A DNA stretch of 64,000 nt from Acerihabitans sp015654925 (lineage in GTDB: Bacteria > Pseudomonadota > Gammaproteobacteria > Enterobacterales > Enterobacteriaceae), in contig NZ_CP178732.1 in the NCBI RefSeq assembly GCF_047324175.1, forward strand, positions 3,162,001 through 3,226,000. The letters run 5' to 3'. Position numbers and translations under genes: made by a program. Shown here in pieces: positions 23,890 through 32,734 of the stretch. Numbering within the stretch: the first letter of the stretch is position 1; each line of letters opens with the position of its first letter. Below the pieces are notes generated by a model. The model searched no databases and was not told the origin of the DNA. It was given only the letters and a program-made list of their open reading frames with translations.

Positions 23890-25200
23890 ATGTCCGGAAT
23901 TAGCGAAAAGGTATTTGGTGTTATTGAAAATACCATCACTCCCATTGCAGGCAGACTATCCAGCCAGCGTCATGTGATGGCCATCAGGGATGGTTTTATT
24001 TCCGCCATGCCTTTTTTGATCGTCGGTTCATTTATGCTGGTATTCGCCCATCCGCCCTTCTCCGCCAACAGCTCCTGGGCCTTCGCCCAGTGGTGGCTGC
24101 GTATGGCGGCGCAGTATGAGACGGTGATCATGATGCCCTACAATATGACCATGGGCATTATGTCGGTGTTCGTGGCCGCCGCCATTTCCTATAACCTGGC
24201 GATCAGTTATAAAATGAACGGGTTTATGGCGGCCATGCTGTCATTAATGTCCTTCCTGGTGGTGGCGTCGCCGGCGGTTGATAAAATGCTGCCGGTCTCT
24301 TCTCTGGGCGGCACTGGTATATTTACCGCTATCCTGGTGGGTATTTATACAACAGAATTAATGCATTTCCTGGAAGTGAGAAATATCGGTATCCATTTGC
24401 CGGAGCAAGTGCCGCCGAAAATCAAACAATCTTTTGATTTATTGATTCCGGTGCTGGCCATATTTTTTACCCTCTATCCATTAAGCCTGCTGATACAATC
24501 GCAATTCCATATGCTGGTGCCCGAGGCCATCATGGCTTTGTTTGGCCCTATTATCTCCGCCGCGGACACCCTGCCGGCGATAATACTTGCGGTGTTGATT
24601 TGCCATTTATTATGGTTTGCCGGCATCCACGGCGCGGTGATCGTCGGCGGCATGCTGCAGGCGTTCTGGTTAACCAATCTGGGCATTAACCAGCAGGAGC
24701 TGACCGCCGGCCAGCCCCTGACCCATATTTTTATCGAGCCGTTCTGGTTGTTTTTTATCGTGATTGGCGGTTCCGGCTCCACCATGGGCCTGGTGATGCT
24801 CTATTTGCGCAGTCGTTCGGCCCATTTACGTTCGATCGGCAAGCTCAGCCTGGTTCCCTGCATATTCAATATTAATGAGCCAGTGATTTTTGGTTCGCCG
24901 GTGGTGATGAACCCTACCCTGTTTATTCCCTTTATCACCGCGCCGCTGGTTAACGCCATCATTGCCTATATCGCCACCCGCACCGACATGGTGGGCCGGG
25001 TAATTTCGGTAGTGCCCTGGACCACGCCCGCGCCTATCGGCGCCGCCTGGTCCACCGGTTGGGATTTTCGCGCGGCGGTGCTGGTGCTGGTGCTGGTGGC
25101 CGTCTCGACGCTGATTTATTACCCGTTTTTCAAAATTTATGAACGCCAGCTCCTGGCGCAGGAAGTTCCCGTCCACGAACCGCAGGTACAGGAGGCTTGA
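23890..25200 (+). CDS. PTS lactose/cellobiose-family IIC permease
   Basis: The 436-residue membrane protein has the EIIC-Lac/Cel fold: early SQRHVMAIRDGFISAMPFLI, the LWFAGIHGAVIVGG segment around residue 240, and NINEPVIFGSPVVMNP around residues 325-340, where the conserved Glu contacts sugar. It transports and phosphorylates a beta-glucoside such as cellobiose, salicin or arbutin. It starts 9 bp after IIB and is followed immediately by IIA. Confidence 0.93.
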   Translation: MSGISEKVFGVIENTITPIAGRLSSQRHVMAIRDGFISAMPFLIVGSFMLVFAHPPFSANSSWAFAQWWLRMAAQYETVIMMPYNMTMGIMSVFVAAAISYNLAISYKMNGFMAAMLSLMSFLVVASPAVDKMLPVSSLGGTGIFTAILVGIYTTELMHFLEVRNIGIHLPEQVPPKIKQSFDLLIPVLAIFFTLYPLSLLIQSQFHMLVPEAIMALFGPIISAADTLPAIILAVLICHLLWFAGIHGAVIVGGMLQAFWLTNLGINQQELTAGQPLTHIFIEPFWLFFIVIGGSGSTMGLVMLYLRSRSAHLRSIGKLSLVPCIFNINEPVIFGSPVVMNPTLFIPFITAPLVNAIIAYIATRTDMVGRVISVVPWTTPAPIGAAWSTGWDFRAAVLVLVLVAVSTLIYYPFFKIYERQLLAQEVPVHEPQVQEA

Positions 25201-25202
25201 TC

Positions 25203-25562
25203 ATGGAAAGCACGCCGGCATGCGCTATCGATAGCTGCGCGGATTTAGAGACCACGGTGATGGAGCTGATCATACATGCCGGTACGGCGCGATCGGATGC
25301 CATGGAAGCCCTGCGAGCCGCCCGCGCGCGGCAATGGGATGAAGCCGACGCGTTATTGCGCTCGGCCGCCGACGCGGCGCGGCGCGCCCATCATATCCAG
25401 ACCCAGCTGATCGGCGCCGACGAGGGCCAGGGAAAAATACCGGTCAATCTGATTATGGTGCATGCCCAGGATCATTTGATGAATGCCATGCTCTGCCGGG
25501 AACTGGTGGAGGAAATTATCTTCCTGCACCGGGAGATCGATACGCTCCGGCAGCGCAATTAG
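25203..25562 (+). CDS. PTS lactose/cellobiose-family IIA component
   Basis: The 119-residue product starts at ATG 25203, 7 bases after AGGAGG, overlapping nothing; a TTG at 25197 is a less likely start. The helical-bundle IIA domain shows ELIIHAGTARSDAMEALRAA near the N-terminus and the phosphorylatable histidine in VHAQDHLMNA (about residue 82). It carries phosphate from HPr to IIB. It ends just before the 18-bp tandem repeats. Confidence 0.92.
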   Translation: MESTPACAIDSCADLETTVMELIIHAGTARSDAMEALRAARARQWDEADALLRSAADAARRAHHIQTQLIGADEGQGKIPVNLIMVHAQDHLMNAMLCRELVEEIIFLHREIDTLRQRN

Positions 25563-25570
25563 GCCATTTC

Positions 25571-25657
25571 GCCACACGGATAACTTTTGCCACACGGATA
25601 ACTTTTGCCACACGGATAACTTTTGCCACACGGATAACTTTTGCCACACGGATAACT
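25571..25657. repeat. 18-bp tandem repeat array (about 4.8 copies)
   Basis: GCCACACGGATAACTTTT is repeated exactly four times (25571-25642) plus a 15-base partial copy, filling most of the gap between the IIA gene and the GH1 gene. All copies are identical, which suggests recent slippage expansion. Unit length is a multiple of three but the array is outside both genes. Confidence 0.95.
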
Positions 25658-25727
25658 ATGCCCAACCCCCTTTACCGGCACGGATGCTGCCGGAGGGGAA
25701 GGCTTGGATAAAATACGGGAGACGATT

Positions 25728-27167
25728 ATGCATTACCAGCAGTTAGCACCTTTTCCGCAGGGATTTCTCTGGGGAGCGTCCACCTCGGCCTACCAGGTGG
25801 AAGGCGCCTGGAACGAGGACGGCAAAGGCCCGTCGGTGATTGACCGGGCGACATTTCCACCGGAGCTGAGCGACTTTACCGTTACCAGCGATCATTACCA
25901 TCGTTTCGCCGGCGACATCGCGCTGTTGGCGGAACTGGGGCTTAAAACCTACCGCTTTTCCATTGCCTGGAGCCGGCTGTTTCCCGCCGGCGACGGTGAA
26001 CTGAATCCGCAGGGGGCCGCATTTTACCGCCGGCTGATTGACGAGATTTGCCGCCACGGCATGGAGCCGCTGGTAACCCTGTATCATTTCGACCTGCCCT
26101 GGGCGCTGCAGGAACAGGGCGGATGGTCCAACCCGCAGACCATCGCCGCCTTCGAGCATTTTGCCCGCACCGCCTTTGAGCTGTACGGCGATCGGGTCAA
26201 CTATTGGCTGACCATCAACGAACAAAATATGATGATCCTCAAAGGGGATGTCATCGGCACGTTGCCGCCGGGCGCCGCCAATCCGCAAAAAATGCTGTAT
26301 CAGCAAAATCATCATATGATGCTGGCCCAGGCCAGGGCCATGATTGCCTGTCACGAGCTGTTGCCCCAGGCCAAAATCGGCCCGGCGCCGAATATTTCCT
26401 GTATCTATCCGGCCAGCAGCCACCCCGACGATGCGATCGCCGCCAATAACTATTCGTCGATTCGCAACTGGCTGTACCTGGATCTGGCCTGCCACGGGCG
26501 CTACAACGCCGTGGCATGGAGCTTTATGGCCGAAAAAGGCTATTTGCCGCAGATTAACGACGGCGATATGGACGTGTTAAAGCAGGGCCGCCCCGATTTT
26601 ATCGCCTTTAACTATTATGCTTCCGCCACGGTGGCCGCCGACCGGTCGCAGGACCATAACCCCGGCGAGCAGCGGCGCGAAGTGGAAGACCAGCAGTTGC
26701 CCGGCGTGGATAAATCGGTGTACATCGGCTTTGATAACCCGCATCTGGAGCATAATGAGTTCGGCTGGTATATCGATCCGGTGGGTTTTCGCGTGACCTG
26801 CCGGGAAATTTATGAGCGCTACCATCTGCCGCTGATAATTACCGAGAACGGCCTGGGCGCGTTTGATAAGCTGGAAGCGGGCAATAAAGTGTATGACGAT
26901 TATCGTATCCGCTATCTCAGCACGCATATCCGGCAATTGCAGTTGGCTATCACCGACGGCGTTGAACTGTTTGGCTATTGCCCATGGTCGGCCATTGATT
27001 TGGTCAGCACCCATCAGGGCATCGGCAAACGCTACGGCTTTATCTACGTCAATCGCGATGAGCACGATCTCAAGGACCTGGCCCGCTATCGCAAGAAGAG
27101 TTTTTTCTGGTATCAGCGCGTGATTAACAGCAACGGCCAGCAACTGGAAACGGATATCGAATATTGA
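25728..27167 (+). CDS. GH1 6-phospho-beta-glucosidase
   Basis: I choose ATG 25728 behind GGGAG, giving 479 residues, the usual family size. GH1 landmarks are FLWGASTSAYQVEG at the start, acid/base Glu in TINEQN (about residue 168) and nucleophile Glu in ITENGLG (about residue 370). The S-x-x-x-x-x-K-x-Y pattern near the C-terminus (STHQGIGKRYGFIYVN) is the phosphate-binding signature that separates 6-phospho enzymes from plain beta-glucosidases. It hydrolyses the phosphorylated glucoside delivered by the PTS. It is the last gene of the operon, after the tandem-repeat array. Confidence 0.92.
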   Translation: MHYQQLAPFPQGFLWGASTSAYQVEGAWNEDGKGPSVIDRATFPPELSDFTVTSDHYHRFAGDIALLAELGLKTYRFSIAWSRLFPAGDGELNPQGAAFYRRLIDEICRHGMEPLVTLYHFDLPWALQEQGGWSNPQTIAAFEHFARTAFELYGDRVNYWLTINEQNMMILKGDVIGTLPPGAANPQKMLYQQNHHMMLAQARAMIACHELLPQAKIGPAPNISCIYPASSHPDDAIAANNYSSIRNWLYLDLACHGRYNAVAWSFMAEKGYLPQINDGDMDVLKQGRPDFIAFNYYASATVAADRSQDHNPGEQRREVEDQQLPGVDKSVYIGFDNPHLEHNEFGWYIDPVGFRVTCREIYERYHLPLIITENGLGAFDKLEAGNKVYDDYRIRYLSTHIRQLQLAITDGVELFGYCPWSAIDLVSTHQGIGKRYGFIYVNRDEHDLKDLARYRKKSFFWYQRVINSNGQQLETDIEY

Positions 27168-27241
27168 TCCCGCAGCCGCAATGAAGTCATGGCGCACGCC
27201 GTGCGCCGCATGACCCAGGCTGTAACCGCGCCGGTCGGATG

Positions 27242-28294
27242 CTATATGCGTCCGGCCGGCATCGCATTGGCGCCGCGGACGGCGGCGAAGGGGCCGGGCA
27301 GCACGGATTCACGCAGCATCAGTTCGCCGCTAAAGGGCGTCAGCGGGGCCACCGCCTGACCGTCAAGCAGAGTCACCACCTGTTCCAGCGCGCTTTTAAT
27401 CATCTGGGCAACCGGCACATGGACGGTGGTCAGCGGCGGATTAAAATAGGACGCCACGGGAATATCGTCAAATCCCAGCAGCGATACCGAGCCCGGGATA
27501 TCCAGGCCCCGTTCGCGCAGCGCCCTGGCGGCGCCAATCGCCATATCGTCATTGCTGCAAACCAGGGCGCTGAAGCCCACTTCCCGCTGCAACAGTTGCC
27601 GGCAGGCGTCGAAACCGCTGCTTAACGACCAATGGCCGCCGATGACCAGCGCTTCGTTCAAGGCGATGCCCGCCGCCGCCAGCGCCCGCCGGTAGCCCAA
27701 TACGCGGGACTTGGCGGTCGGCGATCCTTCGGCGCCGGAGATAAAAGCGATATCCCGGTGCCCCTGGGCGATTAAATAGCTGACCGCCTCGTAGGCGTTT
27801 TGCTGGTGGGCGGCGAAGACGCAATGTTCCCGCGCGTCGGGCAGGTCGCGGTTAATCACCAGAAAAGGAATATCGTGCCTGGCGATCAGGCCCATCAGCT
27901 CTTTTTCGCCCAGGAAACTGGGGTAAATGATAATGGCGTCGCAGCGGCGATCGAGCAGGAACTGAATGGATTCCAGCTCGCTTTCGGCGCTGTGTTTGCC
28001 ATCCACCAGGATGAGTTGCCGGCCGTAATTTTCGGTCATCTTGGCGGTCTGGTATAGCAGCTCGCTGAAATAGGGGCCGTTAAACAGCGTGTTAGCCACA
28101 ATCAGGCCGATACTTTGCGAGCTTTTGGTCGCCAGGCTGCGGGCCAGCAGATTCGGACGATAGCCGGACTCCTCGATAGCCTTGAATACCCGCTGGCGCG
28201 TGCTCTCCTTCACATAGTCATTTCCCGCCAGGACGCGCGACACCGTGGACTTGGAAACGCCCGCTTTTATTGCAATATCCTGCATGGTAATCAT
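27242..28294 (-). CDS. AscG-like LacI-family repressor
   Basis: Taking ATG 28294 (AAGG upstream, and homology begins there) gives 350 residues; ATG 28309 is an alternative. The helix-turn-helix ITMQDIAIKAGVSKSTVSRV and the stretches SGYRPNLLARSLATKS and LVDGKHSAESELESIQFLLD follow E. coli AscG closely from memory. It is convergent with the PTS operon, whose promoter carries an AACCGGTT-type operator. It should repress the operon until a (phospho)glucoside binds. Its own promoter region shows no such palindrome. Confidence 0.87.
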   Translation of the reverse strand: MITMQDIAIKAGVSKSTVSRVLAGNDYVKESTRQRVFKAIEESGYRPNLLARSLATKSSQSIGLIVANTLFNGPYFSELLYQTAKMTENYGRQLILVDGKHSAESELESIQFLLDRRCDAIIIYPSFLGEKELMGLIARHDIPFLVINRDLPDAREHCVFAAHQQNAYEAVSYLIAQGHRDIAFISGAEGSPTAKSRVLGYRRALAAAGIALNEALVIGGHWSLSSGFDACRQLLQREVGFSALVCSNDDMAIGAARALRERGLDIPGSVSLLGFDDIPVASYFNPPLTTVHVPVAQMIKSALEQVVTLLDGQAVAPLTPFSGELMLRESVLPGPFAAVRGANAMPAGRI

Positions 28295-28458
28295 CGGTGA
28301 AGCCTTCATCGTTCCATGCCTGGGGGAAATAAGCGCATGCGGCCGATTTTAGCATAACGGTTTAAAAGGGCTAAGAATTACGCGCGCCGAAAACCATCAA
28401 TCTATGCCGCCGTTTCACTGATTTCGATATGAAGTCAATCAGCCGGACGCAAGAAATA

Positions 28459-28484
28459 ACGGCCCCACCCATGGGTGAGGCCGT
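28459..28484 (-). terminator. Rho-independent terminator after the glutathione peroxidase gene
   Basis: The arms ACGGCC-CCACCC and GGGTG-AGGCCGT form a long hairpin with one mismatch about 23 bp past the stop. On the minus strand TTATTTCTT follows. Confidence 0.7.
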
Positions 28485-28506
28485 GGACGCGGCATGCCCG
28501 CCGGGC

Positions 28507-29049
28507 TTAACTCAGCGCAGCGTCGATGGCCGCCAGCAAGCGGGGATCGTCGGTGGTGACATCCGGCGCGAAGCGGGCGATCGCTTTACCCTGGCGATTG
28601 ATGAGGAATTTTTCAAAATTCCACAACACATCCTGGCGGTTGGTGGGATCGACCCCATACCCCTTCAGGCGTTCGCGGAACGGGCCGTCGCCGATGGCCG
28701 CGGGCTGGGCGGCCGTCAGCTGCGCATACAGCGGGTGCTGGTCTTCGCCAAGCACCGAGATTTTCGAAAACAGCGGAAAGTGCACATCGTAGTTTATCGA
28801 GCAAAACTCGCTGATTTCGGCGTCGGTGCCCGGCTCCTGGCCCTTGAAGTTATTGGCGGGAAAACCCAACACTTCCAGCCCCTGGGCGCGACGCTCCCGA
28901 TAGAGCTTCTCCAGCCCTTCGTACTGCGGCGTCAGGCCGCATTTGGACGCCACGTTGACCACCAGCAGCACTTTGCCGCGATAGGCCGCCAGGCTGCCGG
29001 TGGCGCCGTCTATTTGCTTGAGGGGAATATCGTAAAGCGACTCTGTCAT
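28507..29049 (-). CDS. Glutathione/thioredoxin peroxidase, BtuE-like
   Basis: The 180-residue product has the GPx landmarks: peroxidatic cysteine in VNVASKCGLTPQY, GFPANNFKGQEPG with the partner Gln/Asn, and the WNFEKFL signature near the C-terminus. Cys replaces the selenocysteine of animal enzymes. The family reduces lipid and hydrogen peroxides with thioredoxin or glutathione; a resolving cysteine is possible at SEFCSINYD. It resembles BtuE but is not linked to vitamin B12 genes here. A terminator follows it. Confidence 0.88.
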   Translation of the reverse strand: MTESLYDIPLKQIDGATGSLAAYRGKVLLVVNVASKCGLTPQYEGLEKLYRERRAQGLEVLGFPANNFKGQEPGTDAEISEFCSINYDVHFPLFSKISVLGEDQHPLYAQLTAAQPAAIGDGPFRERLKGYGVDPTNRQDVLWNFEKFLINRQGKAIARFAPDVTTDDPRLLAAIDAALS

Positions 29050-29174
29050 GGGTTATCCTTAAAAAACGATCGACCTGCGATAATGTGCCAATGACCCGCC
29101 GCGACGGCATCCACCGCGGCCCGGGCCTCTGACGACAATAGCGCGCCCCGCCCCGTGGCGCAATACGCCGCGGG

Positions 29175-29981
29175 CTACGGCGCCAAGCGGCCGTTTTCGA
29201 TGCAAACGGTATCAAACGCGAACACCACTTCGGGGTCAGGCAGGGCCAGGTTTTTATCCTTGCCTTTGTATTGCAGGCGGCCGAGCAGATCGCGCACGAT
29301 ATTGATCCGCGCCGTATGCTTATCGTCGCTATGCACCACGATCCACGGCGCGAGGGGCGTGTGGGTCCGGGTCAGCATCTCGTTGCGGGCGGCGCTGTAG
29401 CGCTTCCACAGCTTGGTGGCCTGCTCATCGATAGGGCTGATCTTCCACTGCTTAAGCGGATCGGTGACCCGGGATTCCAGGCGTTGCTTCTGCTCTTGTT
29501 TGCTGATATCCAGGTAATACTTGATAAGCTTGATCCCCGAGCGCACCAGCAGCTGTTCAAAATCGGTTACCGTATCCATGAACTGTTCGTACTGCGCGTC
29601 GGAGCAAAATCCCATCACGCGCTCTACGCCGGCGCGGTTATACCAGCTGCGGTTGAACAGCACCATTTCCTGATCCGCCGGCAACTGCGCCACGTACCGC
29701 TGGAAATACCATTCTGCGCGGTCTCGCTCCGACGGTTTGCCCAGCGCGACGACGCGGATTTCACGCGCGCTGAGATGCTCGGAAATGGTTTTGATAATGC
29801 CGTCTTTACCCGCCGCGTCGCGGCCTTCGAAGATCACTACGATTTTATCGTTGGAGGCGATAATCTCCCGCTGCAGCTTCACCAGCTCGATTTGCAACAA
29901 ATGCAAATAGTCATCGTACTCTTTGCCTTTCAATTCACGATCGGTCTTGGCGTCGCCAGAATGCTGCTTTTTCTTACTCAT
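29175..29981 (-). CDS. ppk2: Polyphosphate kinase 2 (PPK2 class)
   Basis: ATG 29981 lies 5 bases after GAGGAG, giving 268 residues; a GTG at 29987 overlaps that site. The product has Walker A GRDAAGKDG (about residue 54), Walker B/lid NRSWYNRAGVERVMGF, and the conserved SRVTDPLKQWKISPID segment. Single-domain PPK2 enzymes move phosphate between polyphosphate and nucleoside mono- or diphosphates in the cytoplasm. Class I members such as this size usually favour NDP phosphorylation. No polyphosphatase or ppk1 is adjacent. Confidence 0.9.
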   Translation of the reverse strand: MSKKKQHSGDAKTDRELKGKEYDDYLHLLQIELVKLQREIIASNDKIVVIFEGRDAAGKDGIIKTISEHLSAREIRVVALGKPSERDRAEWYFQRYVAQLPADQEMVLFNRSWYNRAGVERVMGFCSDAQYEQFMDTVTDFEQLLVRSGIKLIKYYLDISKQEQKQRLESRVTDPLKQWKISPIDEQATKLWKRYSAARNEMLTRTHTPLAPWIVVHSDDKHTARINIVRDLLGRLQYKGKDKNLALPDPEVVFAFDTVCIENGRLAP

Positions 29982-30109
29982 CGTCACTCCTCGTTAATCC
30001 CTGCCAGTCATCAAGTATGGCATGGCAGCCAAAAGCGGGGAGTGCATTTTGACTATTGGTTTGATTTTCCGCTAAAAACCATCCTGCGCCACTGCGGCCA
30101 AAGCCCGCG

Positions 30110-30637
30110 TCAGGCGCGCCAGTCCGCCACAATCTCCGCCGTGGTTTTTACCCGGATGGGATTGCCGGGAACCGCCAACCCCGCCCAGACTTCATTGTGC
30201 TGGGCTATCAGTTGCCGCGCGCCGGCATGCCTGCGGTCGGCCGTGGTGTGGGCGTCGGAGGCCACGGTGAGGGCCAGCCCCTTGCTGGCGGCGATTTTAA
30301 TGGTGGTATCAACGCAATAGTCGGTGGCGCAGCCGCATACCGTCAGGCTATGGATGCCCAGTTCCGCGAGCTGCTGCTCAAGGGGGGTGCGGTAAAACGC
30401 GTCGCAGGCGGTTTTTGTGATCACCCTATGGTTCGCCGGCCGATGCAGTTCAGGCAGCAACTGCCATAAATCGCTGCCCTCGGTCATCTCTCCTTCCGCG
30501 TGTTGAATAAAAATCGTGCAGTCGGCCAGGGCCGATAGCTGATTAATCCGGGCGGTACAGTCCGCCCGGTTGATTCGCGGCGTGGCGAACACGCCGTTTT
30601 GCATATCGATAACCATTAGCACGCGATTAATAGCCAT
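30110..30637 (-). CDS. Isochorismatase-family cysteine hydrolase
   Basis: From ATG 30637 the product has 175 residues; a start at 30664 would add nine residues. The catalytic triad is complete: Asp in VLMVIDMQNGVF, Lys in VITKTACDAFY, and Cys in VCGCATDYCVDTT. Family members cleave isochorismate, nicotinamide, ureidoacrylate or other amides. The substrate here is not indicated by neighbours, which are PPK2 upstream and the citrate-lyase-linked hydrolase downstream. Confidence 0.85.
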   Translation of the reverse strand: MAINRVLMVIDMQNGVFATPRINRADCTARINQLSALADCTIFIQHAEGEMTEGSDLWQLLPELHRPANHRVITKTACDAFYRTPLEQQLAELGIHSLTVCGCATDYCVDTTIKIAASKGLALTVASDAHTTADRRHAGARQLIAQHNEVWAGLAVPGNPIRVKTTAEIVADWRA

Positions 30638-30685
30638 CCCTCTGTCCCCGCATTTAACCACCAAGATTTATTAATAGGAATTTTA

Positions 30686-31279
30686 TCATGTAATGGGGGT
30701 GTCGGGCGCGATCTCCAGGCTACGGGTAAAACGTTCGACGCACTCCAGGCCGTGGGGCCATGCGCCGAACCCCGCTTGGGCATTGATATGCCCCGCTTCG
30801 CCTACGTCCACCAATTCGACTTCCCAGGCGGCGGCCCAATATTGCGCGCGCTCAAAAGTCAGCAGCGGATCGTTATGGCTGGCGAACATCAGGCCCGGCA
30901 CCCCCAGGGGGACCGCCAGGATGCGGTCTTCGATTTCAAAGCGCACCGGTTCGGCCGGCGCCACCAATACCACCCCGGCAATCTGGCCGGGAAACCGCCT
31001 GGCGTAACACCAGGAAGACAACGCGCCGAAGCTATGGCCGACCAATAGCGCCGGCGGCGCGCGGTCGCCCAGGGCCCGTCGGATAGCCGCCAGCCAGCCG
31101 TCGAGATCCGGCTGTTGCCAATCGCGCTGGGCAATGCGCCGCCAGTCCGGGCAACGCTGCTGCCAGCAGCTTTGCCAATGCTCGGGCCCGCTGTCGTTGA
31201 TGCCCGGTACCAGCACGGTGCGGATCGCCGCGCCGCGCCGGGCGCCGGACGGACCAGGCGGCGGTTGACGGCGATTCAT
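30686..31279 (-). CDS. RBBP9/YdeN-family alpha/beta serine hydrolase, last gene of the cit operon
   Basis: The 197-residue product has the RBBP9-like pattern: VPGINDSGPEHWQ, nucleophile elbow GHSFGA, acid in SHNDPLL and histidine in EAGHIN. These cytoplasmic hydrolases have few known substrates. Its ATG overlaps the citG stop by 4 bp (ATGA), so its translation is coupled to citG and it belongs to the citrate lyase operon. This position is not part of the standard citCDEFXG set. A role in removing a mis-attached acyl or prosthetic group, or in hydrolysing an ester taken up with citrate, is speculation. Confidence 0.8.
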   Translation of the reverse strand: MNRRQPPPGPSGARRGAAIRTVLVPGINDSGPEHWQSCWQQRCPDWRRIAQRDWQQPDLDGWLAAIRRALGDRAPPALLVGHSFGALSSWCYARRFPGQIAGVVLVAPAEPVRFEIEDRILAVPLGVPGLMFASHNDPLLTFERAQYWAAAWEVELVDVGEAGHINAQAGFGAWPHGLECVERFTRSLEIAPDTPIT

Positions 31280-32217
31280 ACCGGGAACTGCGCCAGCACC
31301 AGGGTTACCGCCAGGAGATCCGCGCTGCCGCCGGGGCTAAGGTTACGGCCGATAAGCGCCCGATCCATCGCGCGCAGCTGCGCCGGGCACCAGCCGCCGC
31401 TTAATAAGCGGCCGGCGTATCCGCGCACATAATCAAGGCCCGCCATACCGCCGCGCGCCACCAGATTGGTATCCGGGTTATGGGCCATCAGTACCAGCAG
31501 GCAATGCAATAACGCGGCCTGCCGCCCCGCCCCGGCGCTCGCCAGTCGGTCCCAGGCCGGCAAAGCGTGGCGCCGCACCGTGGCGAATCCGCTGGCGGCC
31601 TCCCCGCGCGCGCCGGTCAAACCGTAGCGCAAATACAAATGCTCGCCCACCGTAGCCGCCTGCCGGCAGCCGGCCAATTCGGTCGCGATCATCCCGGCGC
31701 AAAACGCCGCCACCGCATCGCACAGGCCGTGGCGGGTCAGCGGCATATCACGTCCGTGCAGATATCCAGCGGCAGTGCATAATAAACCCAGGGAAAAAAT
31801 ACCCCCTTTATGCGTATTTACGCCGCGGGTGGCGCTAAACATGGCCTGTTCGCAGGCCAGCCCGATGGGACGGACCGCGGGCAGCACCCGCTCCGGCGGC
31901 AATCCCCCGCACGCCTTGCCCGCCGCCACAAAGCGGCCGAACCACGGCGCTATGGCCCCGATACTGCGCATAAACAGCGCCAGGTCCATATCCCGGTGCG
32001 CGCCATTATTCAGGCTATCCACCAGGCCGGGTTTGGGCGCCAGCAGCACCTCTTCGCGCAGCGCCGTCTCCACCAGCTGGTCGATGGAGGGCAGCCGGCG
32101 ATCCGCGGCGAGCAATCCCATCGGCGCGCCCGCGGGCGGGGAAAATAATGGGCCGTGCCACGCCGGTCCCGGGGCGGCGCCGGACTGCACCGGCTTAGTT
32201 ATCGGCAAAATACGCAT
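31276..32217 (-). CDS. citG: Triphosphoribosyl-dephospho-CoA synthase
   Basis: ATG 32217, 8 bases after GAGGAG and inside the end of citX, gives 313 residues. An in-frame start far upstream at 32370 only adds out-of-family sequence overlapping citX. CitG landmarks are LREEVLLAPKPGLVDSLNNGAH, NTHKGGIFSLG and MAHNPDTNLVARGG. It makes the prosthetic-group precursor 2'-(5''-triphosphoribosyl)-3'-dephospho-CoA from ATP and dephospho-CoA, which CitX loads onto CitD. Confidence 0.93.
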   Translation of the reverse strand: MRILPITKPVQSGAAPGPAWHGPLFSPPAGAPMGLLAADRRLPSIDQLVETALREEVLLAPKPGLVDSLNNGAHRDMDLALFMRSIGAIAPWFGRFVAAGKACGGLPPERVLPAVRPIGLACEQAMFSATRGVNTHKGGIFSLGLLCTAAGYLHGRDMPLTRHGLCDAVAAFCAGMIATELAGCRQAATVGEHLYLRYGLTGARGEAASGFATVRRHALPAWDRLASAGAGRQAALLHCLLVLMAHNPDTNLVARGGMAGLDYVRGYAGRLLSGGWCPAQLRAMDRALIGRNLSPGGSADLLAVTLVLAQFPV

Positions 32218-32734
32218 CCAACAGCTCCTCGATTTTTCCCACCACCTGTTCCAGCGGATGGCGGCGGGAACGCGCGCAGGCATGGGCGGGCTGGTCGCAC
32301 AGCAGGCAGCCGCGCCGGGCGTAATCCAGGGAACCGCGCCCGATGATCCCGTCCTGGGGGGAGATGACATCGATATCCCACAGCCGCCCCAGCGGATGTT
32401 CCTGCTCCAGCGCCACGGCGGCGGCCTTGATTTCGACGGCGGGATGATCCACCGACCAAAGCGCTTCCGGCCCGGTATCAGGCCAGAATACCTCCTGCGC
32501 CCGCACCGGCCAGCCCCGCGCCCGCAGCAGAGAGTCGCAGGCGCTCAGCGCCGCGCGCATCGAACGGCGATAGAGCGCCGAGTCTTTCACCGGTCCCGGG
32601 GTCACCAGGGTCAGCGAAATCAGCGGCTGGCGGTAACGGGCCAGCCATGCGTCCTGGCGCGCGGCGCGGCGCTCCTTGGCCGCCAGCAGTTCGTCGAGCG
32701 TGACGGTGGAATGAATCTGTTCGGCAATGCTCAT
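32195..32734 (-). CDS. citX: Holo-citrate lyase synthase (phosphoribosyl-dephospho-CoA transferase)
   Basis: The product has 179 residues. Family segments are LLAAKERRAARQ, LVTPGPVKDS, LWDIDVISP and RRGCLLCDQPAHACARSRRH. It transfers the prosthetic group from the CitG product to the serine of CitD. Its ATG directly follows the citF stop, and its 3' end overlaps the citG start by 23 bp, matching citF-citX-citG order in enterobacteria. Confidence 0.93.
   Translation of the reverse strand: MSIAEQIHSTVTLDELLAAKERRAARQDAWLARYRQPLISLTLVTPGPVKDSALYRRSMRAALSACDSLLRARGWPVRAQEVFWPDTGPEALWSVDHPAVEIKAAAVALEQEHPLGRLWDIDVISPQDGIIGRGSLDYARRGCLLCDQPAHACARSRRHPLEQVVGKIEELLDAYFADN

Noticed and set aside
25353..25649. 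Minus-strand frame encoding a WQKLSV heptamer-like repeat
   Set aside because: It is only the 18-bp DNA repeat read in a multiple-of-three frame, continuing antisense into the IIA gene; it has no ribosome-binding site.
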